64,000 nt of DNA from assembly GCA_943788235.1 (NCBI GenBank), contig CALSPM010000005.1, positions 1 through 64,000 of the forward strand, given 5' to 3'. Each line of letters begins with the position of its first letter. Position 1 is the stretch's first letter. The notes beneath the pieces are model-generated. The model saw nothing but the letters and a program-made list of their open reading frames with translations, was not told where the DNA came from and ran no database searches. Below, piece by piece: positions 27,383 through 37,017 of the stretch. Made by a program: the position numbers and the translations under genes. The stretch comes from an uncultured Cyclobacteriaceae bacterium. Its GTDB lineage: Bacteria > Bacteroidota > Bacteroidia > Cytophagales > Cyclobacteriaceae.

Positions 27383-28497
27383 TAAGTTTCAAAATTATTA
27401 TTGTAAGCGTCGAAACAATTTAAAAGTGTATGATGAACCCCCTTTAGCCAACCCTTTGATTTAATATTAGCAATAATAACTCCTTTTGGCGGAGACATTT
27501 TACTTTCCCCTATTTGATGATTTCCAAATACACTATATCCAGTTAGAGAAGTTAGTTGATTTGATCTCAAAGACTTAAATCCAGACAATTTTTTCATAAT
27601 GTCCTCATTACTTAATTTTCTTTCAATTGAAATATCTTTTAGTTTAATTCTTTCCTGAAGAAAAACACTATAATATTTTGATCTAAAAAAAAGCCCATAT
27701 CTTGTAGAAAAAGCATGAATTAATTTGCTGAAAGATAATGATAAAATAATTTCTTTTATTATTTCAATTTTACTTTTTCCGAAATTTTGAAATTTTTTTA
27801 ATCCAAAAGTTTTAATATTTGAATGAAAAGGTCTTAACATTAAAATTTTATCGTTAAAACTTTCGTAACCGATATAATAGCCTTCTCTAGATAAAATTGG
27901 TTTTATTAACTTATTGTTTAAAATTTGATCTCTTTTCACAAAACCTAAATGAGTTTGAATATGGTCATAAACTACATAATCTGGAATATTTAAATTCTTA
28001 AATATAATTGACTGTAAGTCAAGTATATTTGTTCCAATAAAAATATTATCAACCTCGATTTTTGATGAATCATTGAATAAGATTTCAAATTTATTTTTCT
28101 TTTTTGAAATTTGATTAGCTCTACTGTTAATTATTTTATAATTTAAAGAGTTTACGTTAATATTAAAAGCTCTTTCCAAAGAAAAATTTTTTCTTGGTAC
28201 AAATAACATTTCAGAATTTTCTAAATTCATGTTAGAATTAACATTATTTATGTTGTAAAAATTTTTAAAAAAATTAAAATACCCCTTGGGACCATTGGTA
28301 GGTGATACTGAATGCCAATAATTTGAAGTGCCAAAATTTCCTAAAAATCTATTGATTTGTGAGGAGTTTTTAAATTTTATTAGTTTTTTTCTGTCATCAA
28401 TTGAAAGAAAAATATTATAAAAATTAGATTTTTTTAAATTTTTTAAAAAAGAGTAACTAACGAAACCTGTTCCAATAATTAATATGTTTTTTTTCAT
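27382..28497 (-). CDS. FAD/NAD-binding oxidoreductase-like protein of unknown function
   Basis: A 371-residue protein starting KKNILIIGTGFVSYSFLKNL, a dinucleotide-binding Rossmann start in which GxGxxS replaces the usual GxGxxG. A C-terminal SKGWLKGVHHTLLNCFDA could be the second FAD contact. In several O-antigen loci such proteins accompany SDRs and AsnB-like enzymes. The reaction is unknown. It overlaps neighbours on both sides by 1 bp. Confidence 0.5.
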   Translation of the reverse strand: MKKNILIIGTGFVSYSFLKNLKKSNFYNIFLSIDDRKKLIKFKNSSQINRFLGNFGTSNYWHSVSPTNGPKGYFNFFKNFYNINNVNSNMNLENSEMLFVPRKNFSLERAFNINVNSLNYKIINSRANQISKKKNKFEILFNDSSKIEVDNIFIGTNILDLQSIIFKNLNIPDYVVYDHIQTHLGFVKRDQILNNKLIKPILSREGYYIGYESFNDKILMLRPFHSNIKTFGLKKFQNFGKSKIEIIKEIILSLSFSKLIHAFSTRYGLFFRSKYYSVFLQERIKLKDISIERKLSNEDIMKKLSGFKSLRSNQLTSLTGYSVFGNHQIGESKMSPPKGVIIANIKSKGWLKGVHHTLLNCFDAYNNNFET

Positions 28498-29147
28498 TAT
28501 TTTAACTTTTTTTTTAATTCGATAAAGGAAATCAAAGCATATCCATAATTATAATTAGAAAAAAATTTAATAAACAAATCGAATATTCTCATTAATTTGA
28601 AACCTATTTTTTTAATTAAAAACATGTAAAAATAAATAAATTTAATGTTAAATTGATCAGAGGTCTCATCAACTAAAGTCAAGGTAGTATTATTAGTTAT
28701 AGATGCATTTTGAATAATACTATTAACTAATGTTTTATTATAAAACCTAGCATAAGGAATTCGATTTGAAGATTTATTGTCTATAAATGTAGACAACCTT
28801 AAAATTACATATTTTTTAAATTTTTCTTTAACATAATCTTCTTGTGATTTCTTAATCATCGGATATTTATATTTATAAAAACTTGTGGTCAAAACAGAAA
28901 CTGAAGAAATTAAAATTAACTTTGTGACTTTTGAATTAATTAAATTGTCTATTAAAGTTAAATTATTATTTAAATTAATTTTATCAACAGAGAATAATAC
29001 TGCAGTTGAAGAAATTTTATCTAAATTATCTTTATGAGATTTTTCTATAATTTCAAAATGCAGACGCAACTCATGGGCAATACTTTTATATATTCTAGAA
29101 TTACTCCCTAATATTGTTAAAGGTCTTTTCATTTCATAATAAATCAT
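28497..29147 (-). CDS. SDR-like (NAD-dependent epimerase/dehydratase related) protein
   Basis: A 216-residue protein. KRPLTILGSNSRIYKSIAHE recalls the Rossmann start, LILISSVSVLTTS the catalytic Ser strand, and KYKYPMIKKSQEDYV a degenerate YxxxK region. It is shorter than typical extended SDRs (~300), with no clear substrate domain. The start may be the ATG at 29132 (MKRPLT) rather than 29147; both overlap the end of the upstream methyltransferase. Confidence 0.5.
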   Translation of the reverse strand: MIYYEMKRPLTILGSNSRIYKSIAHELRLHFEIIEKSHKDNLDKISSTAVLFSVDKINLNNNLTLIDNLINSKVTKLILISSVSVLTTSFYKYKYPMIKKSQEDYVKEKFKKYVILRLSTFIDNKSSNRIPYARFYNKTLVNSIIQNASITNNTTLTLVDETSDQFNIKFIYFYMFLIKKIGFKLMRIFDLFIKFFSNYNYGYALISFIELKKKLK

Positions 29148-30030
29148 TCATCAAATGTGCATCTGTTTTCGGTATGCAAAAAACTAAAGAATAAAAATCT
29201 CTATTTAAACTTGAGGGTGTTAATTCAAAAATATTTAAAGTATCTCTTCCACTCAAAAAGACTTTTAAAACACTACCCAAAGAAGAATAATTTTTATCAT
29301 TATTTCCCTGATAGTTAAATCTCAAGGAAAATAGGCTGTGATTTTTTAAAATTTTATTTACTCTTACAATTTCTTTTCTTTTTAAACATTCAAAAGCATA
29401 AATAAAATTACTTGATTTATTTAAGGAATTAAATTCATTAATTAAATCCACTTCACCACCCTCAATATCAATTTTTATTAGTGTTTTTTTAAAACAAATA
29501 TTTTTGGATAAGTTCTTAACTAAATTAGAAACAGAAATAGTAGAGATTTCTTGATTAAAATTATTTTTAGATTTTGATAAATATGAAGCTCCTGAATTTC
29601 CAGGCACATCAACTAAAAAATAATTACCGTTTTTACAAACAACACCTGAATTAAATATCGAAGAGTTTGTATTTGATTTTTTAATATAATGTATTAATTT
29701 TTTATTAGGCTCAAAAATAAATTTAGATGTTGATGGAAGATTGATTGAGGATGAAAATTGACCATAATTACCGCCAATATCAACTAGGTAATTAATGTAA
29801 TTTTTTTTTATTAAAGAGTTAATAAAAATTATATTTTCGATTTCTCTTTCAACATTTAATTTATAAAAAACTCCCTCAACATCCATCATATTACTAAAAA
29901 ACCTGTTTAAAAAGACATTTAAAAAAGGTAGTTTATTTAGAAAAGAAATTATATATACAATTAGTCTTGCAATTATTCTTTTTAAAATATAGAGTTTTCC
30001 TAAAAATAAAACTTTCGAATTAACTATCAT
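29134..30030 (-). CDS. FkbM-family SAM-dependent methyltransferase
   Basis: A 298-residue protein with the SAM site NYLVDIGGNYGQFSSS and, further on, LIKIDIEGGEVDLINEF, the signature of Methyltransf_21/FkbM enzymes. A hydrophobic N-terminus (ILKRIIARLIVYIISFL) suggests membrane association. In polysaccharide clusters these O-methylate sugar hydroxyls. It overlaps the flippase gene by 4 bp. Confidence 0.85.
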   Translation of the reverse strand: MIVNSKVLFLGKLYILKRIIARLIVYIISFLNKLPFLNVFLNRFFSNMMDVEGVFYKLNVEREIENIIFINSLIKKNYINYLVDIGGNYGQFSSSINLPSTSKFIFEPNKKLIHYIKKSNTNSSIFNSGVVCKNGNYFLVDVPGNSGASYLSKSKNNFNQEISTISVSNLVKNLSKNICFKKTLIKIDIEGGEVDLINEFNSLNKSSNFIYAFECLKRKEIVRVNKILKNHSLFSLRFNYQGNNDKNYSSLGSVLKVFLSGRDTLNIFELTPSSLNRDFYSLVFCIPKTDAHLMNDLL

Positions 30031-31241
30031 ATTAGTGATTTATAAAATTTAGAGTTAAGATTTCTTATCATAAAAAATTTGAAAAATAATATTAATTGCA
30101 ATGATACAACTATAAAATTAATTGACTCTAATAATAGAGCAAAAAATATTATTAAAATAAAAGAAGATAAACTTAAATATTGAAATCTGTTGTAGAAATT
30201 AATTGAAATACTATAATTCTGAAAGTAAACTTCTAGCATAAGATAAACAGCTAATAGGCAAAGAAAATAAAACTGCAAAGGACTAATTATTTGAATGTTA
30301 AAAGAACCAGGAAGTTCATCTAAAAAAAATAAATAATCATTTAAAAGATAAAAAGAAAAAGTTAAAATTATCGGAATTGAAAGAAAAAACATGAAAAACT
30401 TATCAAACTTATATTTATTAAATTTTTTTCTAGTCAATAGAATAGAGTAGTTGTACTGCCAATATAAAATGTCAATAAGGATATCAAACAAAAGTAAAAA
30501 GAAAAAAAACTTTAATGAAACTACAGTCAATATAGTTTCAGTATTAAATAAATAAACAATCCAAAATCTAGAAATTATTAATTGACTTTTCCCACATACT
30601 GTAGAAAAAATAAATCGAAAATTCTTTTTAAAATTATTAATAAACCATTGAAAATTCCTTTTAAAATTTTGTTTTAATATATCAGATATATTATAAATAA
30701 TCAAAAATAAATAAATAGATAAACCATAAAATAATGAAAAAATAAAAAAATCATAATTTGAAAAACCTTGAAATAAATAAAATAATAAAATGGTCAAAGG
30801 AATAACTAAAACCTTTAAAGAAACTACTATGGTGTAAAGCCTTGTATTTCCGTTAGCATAATAAACCTTGACACATTCGTTTAAATAAAGTTCAATTAAC
30901 GTAAATAATACAATAAAAAATATAACGGTTAGTTGATCAAAAAACAAATAAGGTAATATTAAAAAAACCGAACTAATCAAAAAAAACTCAAATGCAATTA
31001 TTGAAAAGAAATTTGCTCTAAACGGAATAATTCCAAAAAATGAATTTTTATTTAAAATTTTCTTATAGTCAGAAATCTGATGTTCTGATCCTATTAAAAT
31101 AGATAAAAAAGGAATGACTTGAGAAATTAATGTTAAAGTAACAAAGTTTTCATTTCCAATTAAAAAATCAGCACTTAAAAAAACAACAGCCCTGAAGGAT
31201 ACTGCTAATAACCTTAATAAATTATAATTTAATAACTTCAA
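30027..31241 (-). CDS. Polysaccharide flippase-like membrane protein (Wzx)
   Basis: A 404-residue protein with about 11 to 12 hydrophobic helices, organised like MATE/Wzx flippases. It starts LLNYNLLRLLAVSFRAVVFL. Charged loops are short and Lys-rich. It would move the undecaprenyl-linked repeat unit across the inner membrane for the polymerase two genes downstream. It overlaps the heparinase-like gene by 20 bp. Confidence 0.75.
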   Translation of the reverse strand: MKLLNYNLLRLLAVSFRAVVFLSADFLIGNENFVTLTLISQVIPFLSILIGSEHQISDYKKILNKNSFFGIIPFRANFFSIIAFEFFLISSVFLILPYLFFDQLTVIFFIVLFTLIELYLNECVKVYYANGNTRLYTIVVSLKVLVIPLTILLFYLFQGFSNYDFFIFSLFYGLSIYLFLIIYNISDILKQNFKRNFQWFINNFKKNFRFIFSTVCGKSQLIISRFWIVYLFNTETILTVVSLKFFFFLLLFDILIDILYWQYNYSILLTRKKFNKYKFDKFFMFFLSIPIILTFSFYLLNDYLFFLDELPGSFNIQIISPLQFYFLCLLAVYLMLEVYFQNYSISINFYNRFQYLSLSSFILIIFFALLLESINFIVVSLQLILFFKFFMIRNLNSKFYKSLI

Positions 31242-32706
31242 TTTCTATTTTATTTTTAATCTCTAATAAAACCTCAAATCCATTACTCTTATCATTAACT
31301 CCGTTGTAAATTAAACATTTTTTTATTGTAGGCTTTTTTTCTAAACCCTTAATACACACATTTTTATATGTTAAAGTTTCTTTTTGAAAGATCCAATCTT
31401 TTGTTTCAGAGAAAAAATTAAAAAAAGATTTGTTTGGAAAGAAACCTATTAATCTAAATGAAATTTTATTTTCTTTATAAATAAACTTCGCCTTAAAATG
31501 CTTACTGATGTAATTATATACAATATCATTATTTTCCAAATGGAAAGAGATTTTATTAATATAACTTGTTAAAACTCTAAAGTTTCCTATAAAAATCTTG
31601 GATTTTAGGTGGCTAAAAAAGACTCCTCCTGAACTTCTGGATCTTGATTTATCTCTAATTTTAGAATTAGAGTAAGATGGTGTTCCAAAATTTGTTATTA
31701 TTTTTTTTGAATTATAAACTAATTGTATACTGGGTGAAATATCGTGGTCATGCCCATTAAATCCTACTTCACTATTTTCATCTAATAGTAAAAAAAACCA
31801 GGAATATTTATCTATTTGATTGTGTAAAAATTTATCATTAAAAATAACTTTTGAAATCCTTTTTTTTTCTTTTTTAAATATATTTTGTTTAAAATAAGTA
31901 TCATTATAATAGGGAATTGTTGTTTCTCTTATAAAAGGAAAAGTTTTTGAAATTTGAATTTTCAATTTATTAATTTCATTATTATTTCCTAAGATGCTTT
32001 CTAACGCATCAATTTTATTGATAATTAATCTACAATATGAGGGATTGTTTTCTTTAAATTGATCTTTTCCAATCAATTTATCTAATTTTATGCTAAAAAA
32101 ATCTTCAACTAATTTATTATTAAAGTATTTTGATAAATATATAAGTGAAATATAATTATCAATTAAATGATTTCCAAAAATATTTTCTTCTGTTGTTATA
32201 ATTAATTTTTTGTAACAATTTCCCAAATATTTATTATATTCCTTTAAAGATATATAAGAATTTAACAGATTTTTTCTTAATAAAATATTAATTATTCTAT
32301 TAGACAGAGGGTGTGGAGAGTTGGAAAGAGAATTGTTGGTGTCTAATAGAGATCTTAATGTTTTTTTGTTAAGCTTTGTGTCATTGTGTAACCAATTAAA
32401 ATACCAGAACAAATAAGGAAATAGATAATCGTCTTTATTTATTTTATATTGAGATAAATTAATTTTCTTTGATTTATCTCCGATTCTATATTGAATTTTT
32501 GAATTAAAACTTACTTCTTCATTTTTATAATCAATTAAAATATCTTGATAGTTTTTATTTATCGACTGATACTTCAAAGATTTTATAAGATGATTTCTAC
32601 AAATCCTTAAGTATAATTTTTTTATTTTTAAAAGGAATAGTAACCTATTAAAGACTAACTTTTTTGGGAGTTTAAAAATATAGATGATTGTATTTAATAA
32701 AATCAA
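31222..32706 (-). CDS. Heparinase II/III-like protein
   Basis: A 494-residue protein. The N-terminal half is an all-helical toroid-like region (LFPYLFWYFNWLHN, LRSLLDTNNS, LSNSPHPLSNRIINIL). The C-terminal half is a beta domain with the conserved block NGHDHDISPSIQLVYNSKK followed by TNFGTPSYS and SRSRSSGG, matching the GH-H-x-D-x-x-S/G-T-x-x-Y pattern of the family. Heparinase II/III proteins are uronate-directed lyases. In biosynthetic loci their homologues probably trim or process the acidic polymer. No signal peptide is obvious, only a hydrophobic start (LLNTIIYIFKLPKKLVF). Confidence 0.75.
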   Translation of the reverse strand: MILLNTIIYIFKLPKKLVFNRLLFLLKIKKLYLRICRNHLIKSLKYQSINKNYQDILIDYKNEEVSFNSKIQYRIGDKSKKINLSQYKINKDDYLFPYLFWYFNWLHNDTKLNKKTLRSLLDTNNSLSNSPHPLSNRIINILLRKNLLNSYISLKEYNKYLGNCYKKLIITTEENIFGNHLIDNYISLIYLSKYFNNKLVEDFFSIKLDKLIGKDQFKENNPSYCRLIINKIDALESILGNNNEINKLKIQISKTFPFIRETTIPYYNDTYFKQNIFKKEKKRISKVIFNDKFLHNQIDKYSWFFLLLDENSEVGFNGHDHDISPSIQLVYNSKKIITNFGTPSYSNSKIRDKSRSRSSGGVFFSHLKSKIFIGNFRVLTSYINKISFHLENNDIVYNYISKHFKAKFIYKENKISFRLIGFFPNKSFFNFFSETKDWIFQKETLTYKNVCIKGLEKKPTIKKCLIYNGVNDKSNGFEVLLEIKNKIEIEVIKL

Positions 32707-32712
32707 AATAAA

Positions 32713-33724
32713 TTAAAGATCAGGATTGACGTGAATTTTTACTAATTCTCTTAAAGATTCTATCGTTTCCCACTCTTCATTATCACCAGAGTTATAAGAA
32801 AAATTAGGATCAACTAGCTTTGCATTAAAATGTTTGATAAACACCTCTCTTTCAAAAATTGTTTTTTGTGGTAAAATTACGTAATATTTACCAATGTCAT
32901 ACGTATTCAGTGCATCTGATACAGTTATCATTTCTTCGTGTAATTTCTCACCGGGTCTAATCCCAACCTCTTCTTGAATACAATCTGGTCCTATAGCTGA
33001 AGCAACATCTACTATTTTATATGACGGTATTTTAGGCACAAATAATTCACCTCCCCAAGATTTTTCAATAGCATCAAATACCATCTGACAACCATCCTGA
33101 AGTGAAATATTAAATCTTGTCATTTTTTTATCTGTTATTGGTAGTACTCCATCTTTTCTTTTCTTTAAAAAGAAAGGCATTACTGAACCATTAGACCCCA
33201 TTACATTTCCATATCGTACTACTGAAAACTTTATATTCCTTGAACCTTTAATATTATTAGCTGCTATAAATAATTTATCAGAAGTAAGCTTCGTTGCACC
33301 ATATAAATTAATAGGAGCACAAGCTTTATCAGTTGATAACGCTACAACATCTTTTACACCACACTTTATAGCAGCAGCAATAACATTTTCTGCTCCATTA
33401 ATATTTGTCTTTATACATTCAGAAGGATTATATTCAGCTAAATGCACATGTTTCATTGCTGCTGCATGAATTACAATATCGATCCCTTCGAAAGCTCTTT
33501 CTAAACGTTCTTTATCTCGTACATCCCCAATAAAATATCTCATTGCAGGATATTTAGATTCAGGAAAATTCCATAGCCATGTTAAAATGTTTTTGTTCAT
33601 CTCTGGAGAGAATAACTAAGCGTTTTACATCTGGATTTCTTTCTAAAATTAGTTTAGTAAACATTTTACCAAAAGAACCTGTTCCTCCAGTTATTAAAAT
33701 TGACTTTCCGTTTAAATCTAACAT
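32713..33724 (-). pseudogene. UDP-GlcNAc 4,6-dehydratase (inverting; PseB/CapE/FlaA1-like), frameshifted
   Basis: The start MLDLNGKSILITGGTGSFGK lies at 33724 in one frame and reaches SRDEQKHFNMAME. The remaining ~285 residues (FPESKYPAMRYFIGDVRDKE, HAAAMKHVHLAEYNPSE, LYGATKLTSDKLF with YxxxK, and a PGEKLHEEMITVSDA tail) are in the next frame from 33600. An extra T in a TTTT run near 33590 explains the break. The family makes 4-keto-6-deoxy-HexNAc, the entry point to several amino-deoxy sugars. Confidence 0.85.
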
Positions 33725-33743
33725 TTTTTAATATTTATTATTT

Positions 33744-35068
33744 CTATTTTCCAATTCTATAATACTCTAATCCTTTATTTTCCAGATCATAAGCAATATA
33801 TTGATTTCGTCCATCAAAAATAATTGGGGTTTTAATTCTGATTTTATCTTATCAAAATCAGGCGAACGAAATTCTTTCCATTCTGTAAGTAACACCAACG
33901 CATCTGAATCTTTTAAAACATCATACTTTAGATTCAACATAAGTTATATTTTGAACTCCTTTTAGGTAATACTCTTTTGCTTCATTAACAGCCTTTGGAT
34001 CATAAGCTTTTATTTTAGCACCTCTACTTACCAATTCTTTGATTACATAAATAGCTGGTGCTTCTCGCATATCATCAGTTCCTGGTTTAAAGGCCAAGCC
34101 CCAAATACCAAAAGTAAATCCGGTTAAATCCTCTCCAAAACGAGTTACAATTTTTTGAGCGATTACTAATTTCTGTGCATCATTTACTTCTTCTACTGCG
34201 GTTATCAATTGCGCAGTATAGCCATTTTCTTTAGCTATTTTTGTTAGCGCCTTTACATCTTTTGGAAAACATGACCCTCCATAACCAGCTCCTGGATAAA
34301 TAAAACTATATCCTATGCGTTGATCTGAACCAATTCCGATTCGAACTTGATTGGCATCTGCTCCTACCTTTTCACAGATATTAGCAATTTCATTCATAAA
34401 AGATATTTTGGTTGCTAGCATTGCATTGGCAGCATACTTCGTCATTTCAGCAGAACGAATATCCATAGTGATAAAACGATCATGAGATATAAAAAAAGGA
34501 GAGTATAATTCCTTCATTTTTTTAAAGGCAATCTCAGAATCTGCTCCTATCACTACTCGATCTGGCTTCATAAAATCAATGATGGCAGCTCCTTCTTTTA
34601 AAAACTCAGGATTCGAGACTACATCAAACTCAATAGTAACTCCTCTAGCATCTAATTCTTTTTGAATAACGGCTTTTACTTTATCTGCAGTTCCAATAGG
34701 TACTGTGGATTTATCAACGACAACCAGTCTTTTCTGCATGGTTTGACCAATAGACTTTGCAACAGCCAATACATATTGTAAATCCGCAGAGCCATCATCT
34801 CCCATCGGAGTTCCAACGGCTATAAAAGCAATTTCAGAATTCTGTAGAGCTACCTTTAAGTTCTGTTGTAAAAAATAAATTTTTATTTTTTACATTTTTT
34901 AAAACCATAGTTTCTAAACCAGGCTTCAAAAATAGGAATGATCTCCTTATTTAATTTTTCAATCTTGACTGGGTCTATGTCTACGCAAGTAACGCTGTTT
35001 CCCATCTCTGCAAAACATGTTCCTGAGACTAGCCCAACATATCCGGATCCTATAACTGTAATATTCAT
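33744..35068 (-). pseudogene. ugd: UDP-glucose 6-dehydrogenase, frameshifted three times
   Basis: Frames at 34883-35068 ([20 protein letters not shown]) and 33921-34805 (central NAD/substrate domains with [15 protein letters not shown] and the catalytic Cys in [11 protein letters not shown]) belong to one gene. A C-terminal tail in two further frames ends at 33744 (DSDALVLLTEWKEF, then FDGRNQYIAYDLENKG). Breaks lie near 34905 (an extra base before CCTGGTTTAG), near 33925 and near 33830. Repaired, the protein would be a normal ~440-residue Ugd supplying UDP-glucuronate. It overlaps the TagD-like gene by 4 bp. Confidence 0.85.
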
Positions 35069-35490
35069 TTCTTATTTTTATCTTCTACTGTTTTCACTTG
35101 CTTTCTGAGTCCACTCGAAGAAAATCTATGATCTCTTGAATTGTAGTAAATCTCAATTCCTTTTTCTTCGCAATAAGTCCTTCCTGTAAAGTTTTTTTCT
35201 TTGTACTCATCTCCAATGATTCGAACATCAATTTTAAAAGAACGTAAAATATCTTCTAAATCTTGCTCCGATACGTAAGGAACAATCTCATCTACATGCT
35301 TGGATCCTTTAAGCTGAATATAACGCTCTATTATAGACTGTGAAGGCCCATTTTTCTCAGGGCGATCAATCGAAGGGTCTAACTGCAAGCCAACAATTAA
35401 ATAATCACACTGACGTTTTGCTTCTTCCAGCATCTTTACATGCCCGGCATGAAAAAGATCAAAGGTTGAAAAGGTGATTCCTACTTTCAT
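35065..35490 (-). CDS. Glycerol-3-phosphate cytidylyltransferase-like (TagD family)
   Basis: A 141-residue HxGH nucleotidylyltransferase. [18 protein letters not shown] carries the CTP site, [14 protein letters not shown] the substrate loop and [11 protein letters not shown] the terminal SSSxLR motif. All TagD landmarks are present. The product would be CDP-glycerol or a related CDP-polyol for glycan decoration. It is the same length as the cytidylyltransferase at the other end of the operon, but that protein lacks the intact SSSxLR motif. Confidence 0.85.
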   Translation of the reverse strand: MKVGITFSTFDLFHAGHVKMLEEAKRQCDYLIVGLQLDPSIDRPEKNGPSQSIIERYIQLKGSKHVDEIVPYVSEQDLEDILRSFKIDVRIIGDEYKEKNFTGRTYCEEKGIEIYYNSRDHRFSSSGLRKQVKTVEDKNKK

Positions 35491-35685
35491 AATCTATATT
35501 TTTCTTCGACTACCACCGGTAGTCATAATCACTATTATAACCCTATTGATGGCCTCTCTAGGGCTGAATCTTCATCGTTAAATATCTCGAGATATCAAAC
35601 TTATTAACTCCTTTCCCTATACGGCTTCGCCATCGTCCCTCCCATATGGAATAGAACCAGGCATCACTAAATCACCATTCAACTG

Positions 35686-36159
35686 CTATCCCCCCGTTAA
35701 TTTAATGAGGTAATTCAGCCCTTTTAATTCCACCCAATAGTGATTACCAGATATTTTGGTAATCACCCCTCGTTGGGTGCCTAGTAGCTCCACTTCAGCT
35801 CCAACACCTTGTTTAATCACTTCGTGTGCCACTATATTTTTATTTTCGGTCACCTCTTTTAAGGTCAACACTTCATCCGCACTCACTTTGGCTGGCTCCC
35901 CAAGCCAATACAGGTAACGCACCACTCCTTGCACGTCAAATACTTTATTTTTTTCTCGCTCCTCGATATTGACCAAGACCATTGAAGGCAGCAGCGGCGC
36001 CCAAATCTTTTTCTTCCGATCGCTGCGTTGACGCATCTCCATCCTCGCCGGACAATACGCCTCCACACCTATTTTTTCAAGCCGCTGCGCGACTTTCATT
36101 TCAGTGCGAGGATTCGTATAGAGTACCCGCCAATAGGTCTGTTCAATCCGCTGATTCAT
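35686..36159 (-). CDS. UpxY/NusG-family transcription antiterminator
   Basis: A 157-residue NusG-like protein. The NGN domain covers residues 1 to ~100 (YWRVLYTNPRTEMKVAQRL, WAPLLPSMVLVNI), then a KOW domain (GVGAEVELLGTQRGVITKI). Bacteroides UpxY proteins open their own capsule operons by promoting elongation through the leader. This one is the first biosynthetic-side gene of the ~26-kb leftward operon, which fits that role. The wHTH-NTase gene overlaps it upstream by 17 bp. Confidence 0.88.
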   Translation of the reverse strand: MNQRIEQTYWRVLYTNPRTEMKVAQRLEKIGVEAYCPARMEMRQRSDRKKKIWAPLLPSMVLVNIEEREKNKVFDVQGVVRYLYWLGEPAKVSADEVLTLKEVTENKNIVAHEVIKQGVGAEVELLGTQRGVITKISGNHYWVELKGLNYLIKLTGG

Positions 36160-36767
36160 TGATATACAATATGATTCCTACTTTAGGTGTCTCCTTGGTC
36201 ACCGTTATATTGAGACGGCGATCTATTTGATTCTCAATTTTTTTGCTCAATCCCACTAAATAATCATGATTGAGTTGATGGCCGCAGATTACCAGTTCAA
36301 TGATGCCCAGTGTCCCTGCCTTGGGCGTAATCCCCCACAAGTGAAATAGTATCTACAGCCCCCATCCGCTCAATGACTTGTTCGGCGATCAATTCCAATC
36401 CCAAATGCTGGTGCACTATTTTTTGTAGGGATGAAAAGAGGGGGTGCGTCGTATTGGCCAGGTATTGGATTTTGTTGGCTTCTTTATTTTTGGTAAGGTA
36501 GCCAGCAGCAGCCAGGTGGTTGAGCTCTTTGCGAATGGCATTGGTCGATTCTCCAAATTCTTGGGCCAGCCCATTCAAATATCCCTTGTTGGTCGCCGCA
36601 ACAAAAAATTTGATCAATAACTTTAAGCGTGTCTTAGAAGTAATTAATGTTTCTAGCAATGGCTTAGCTATTTTGATTTTTAAGTAACAAAAGTACTTGA
36701 TTAATTTCATATTCCAAATACCTAATAAAAATAAATCCTTTCCAGAGTCGTAATTATGAATAAACAA
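36143..36767 (-). pseudogene. Winged-helix regulator with minimal nucleotidyltransferase-like domain, frameshifted
   Basis: The N-terminal frame has LLETLITSKTRLKLLIKFF, the recognition-helix region GLAQEFGESTNAIRKELNHL and YLANTTHPLFSSLQKIV, then the NTase-like VIERMGAVDTISLVGDYAQG. After RDTG an extra C near 36315 shifts the frame; the continuation is GIIELVICGHQLNHDYLVGL and DRRLNITVTKE, ending at 36143. This two-domain regulator is frequent upstream of UpxY in Bacteroidota glycan loci. The true start may be the TTG before LLETLITS rather than 36767, since the first ~35 residues look non-native. Confidence 0.75.
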
Positions 36768-37017
36768 TGATTTGAAAAAAAATAAAACCCCTAACGGTTA
36801 ATAAGGTCTCTGGCAAAAAGATAAAGTATACTTTTAATACAAATGAACCGACAACGTGTGCCCTTATAGGATTTTCAAAGGGTTTTAGAGCAAATTATCG
36901 CACTAAATGCCCCCGAGATTCCGCTTTGTCACCATTTTTAAATAGTTTTGCCATGATTTTGCCTATTATTAGTCCTGCTATCTCAACGTATCACTTAAGT
37001 GCCTTATTAAATCCTAT
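36768..37017. promoter_or_regulatory. Divergent intergenic region between the leftward glycan operon and wzz
   Basis: This 250-bp gap must hold promoters for both directions. On the minus strand TTTG (36840-36843) and TATCTTTTTG (36814-36823) are spaced 16 bases apart, close to the Bacteroidota -33 TTTG and -7 TAnnTTTG pattern but slightly tight. It is a candidate only. I see no strong terminator hairpin or riboswitch fold in it. Confidence 0.35.

Noticed and set aside
33744-35068. Programmed frameshifting in ugd
   Set aside because: Three separate breaks with no slippery-site plus stimulator arrangement. Family members are normally single-frame, so indels are the simpler reading.
35491-35685. 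Small gene or riboswitch between the TagD-like gene and upxY
   Set aside because: No frame with a start and plausible length and no strong conserved stem found by eye. Treated as operon leader/intergenic DNA.
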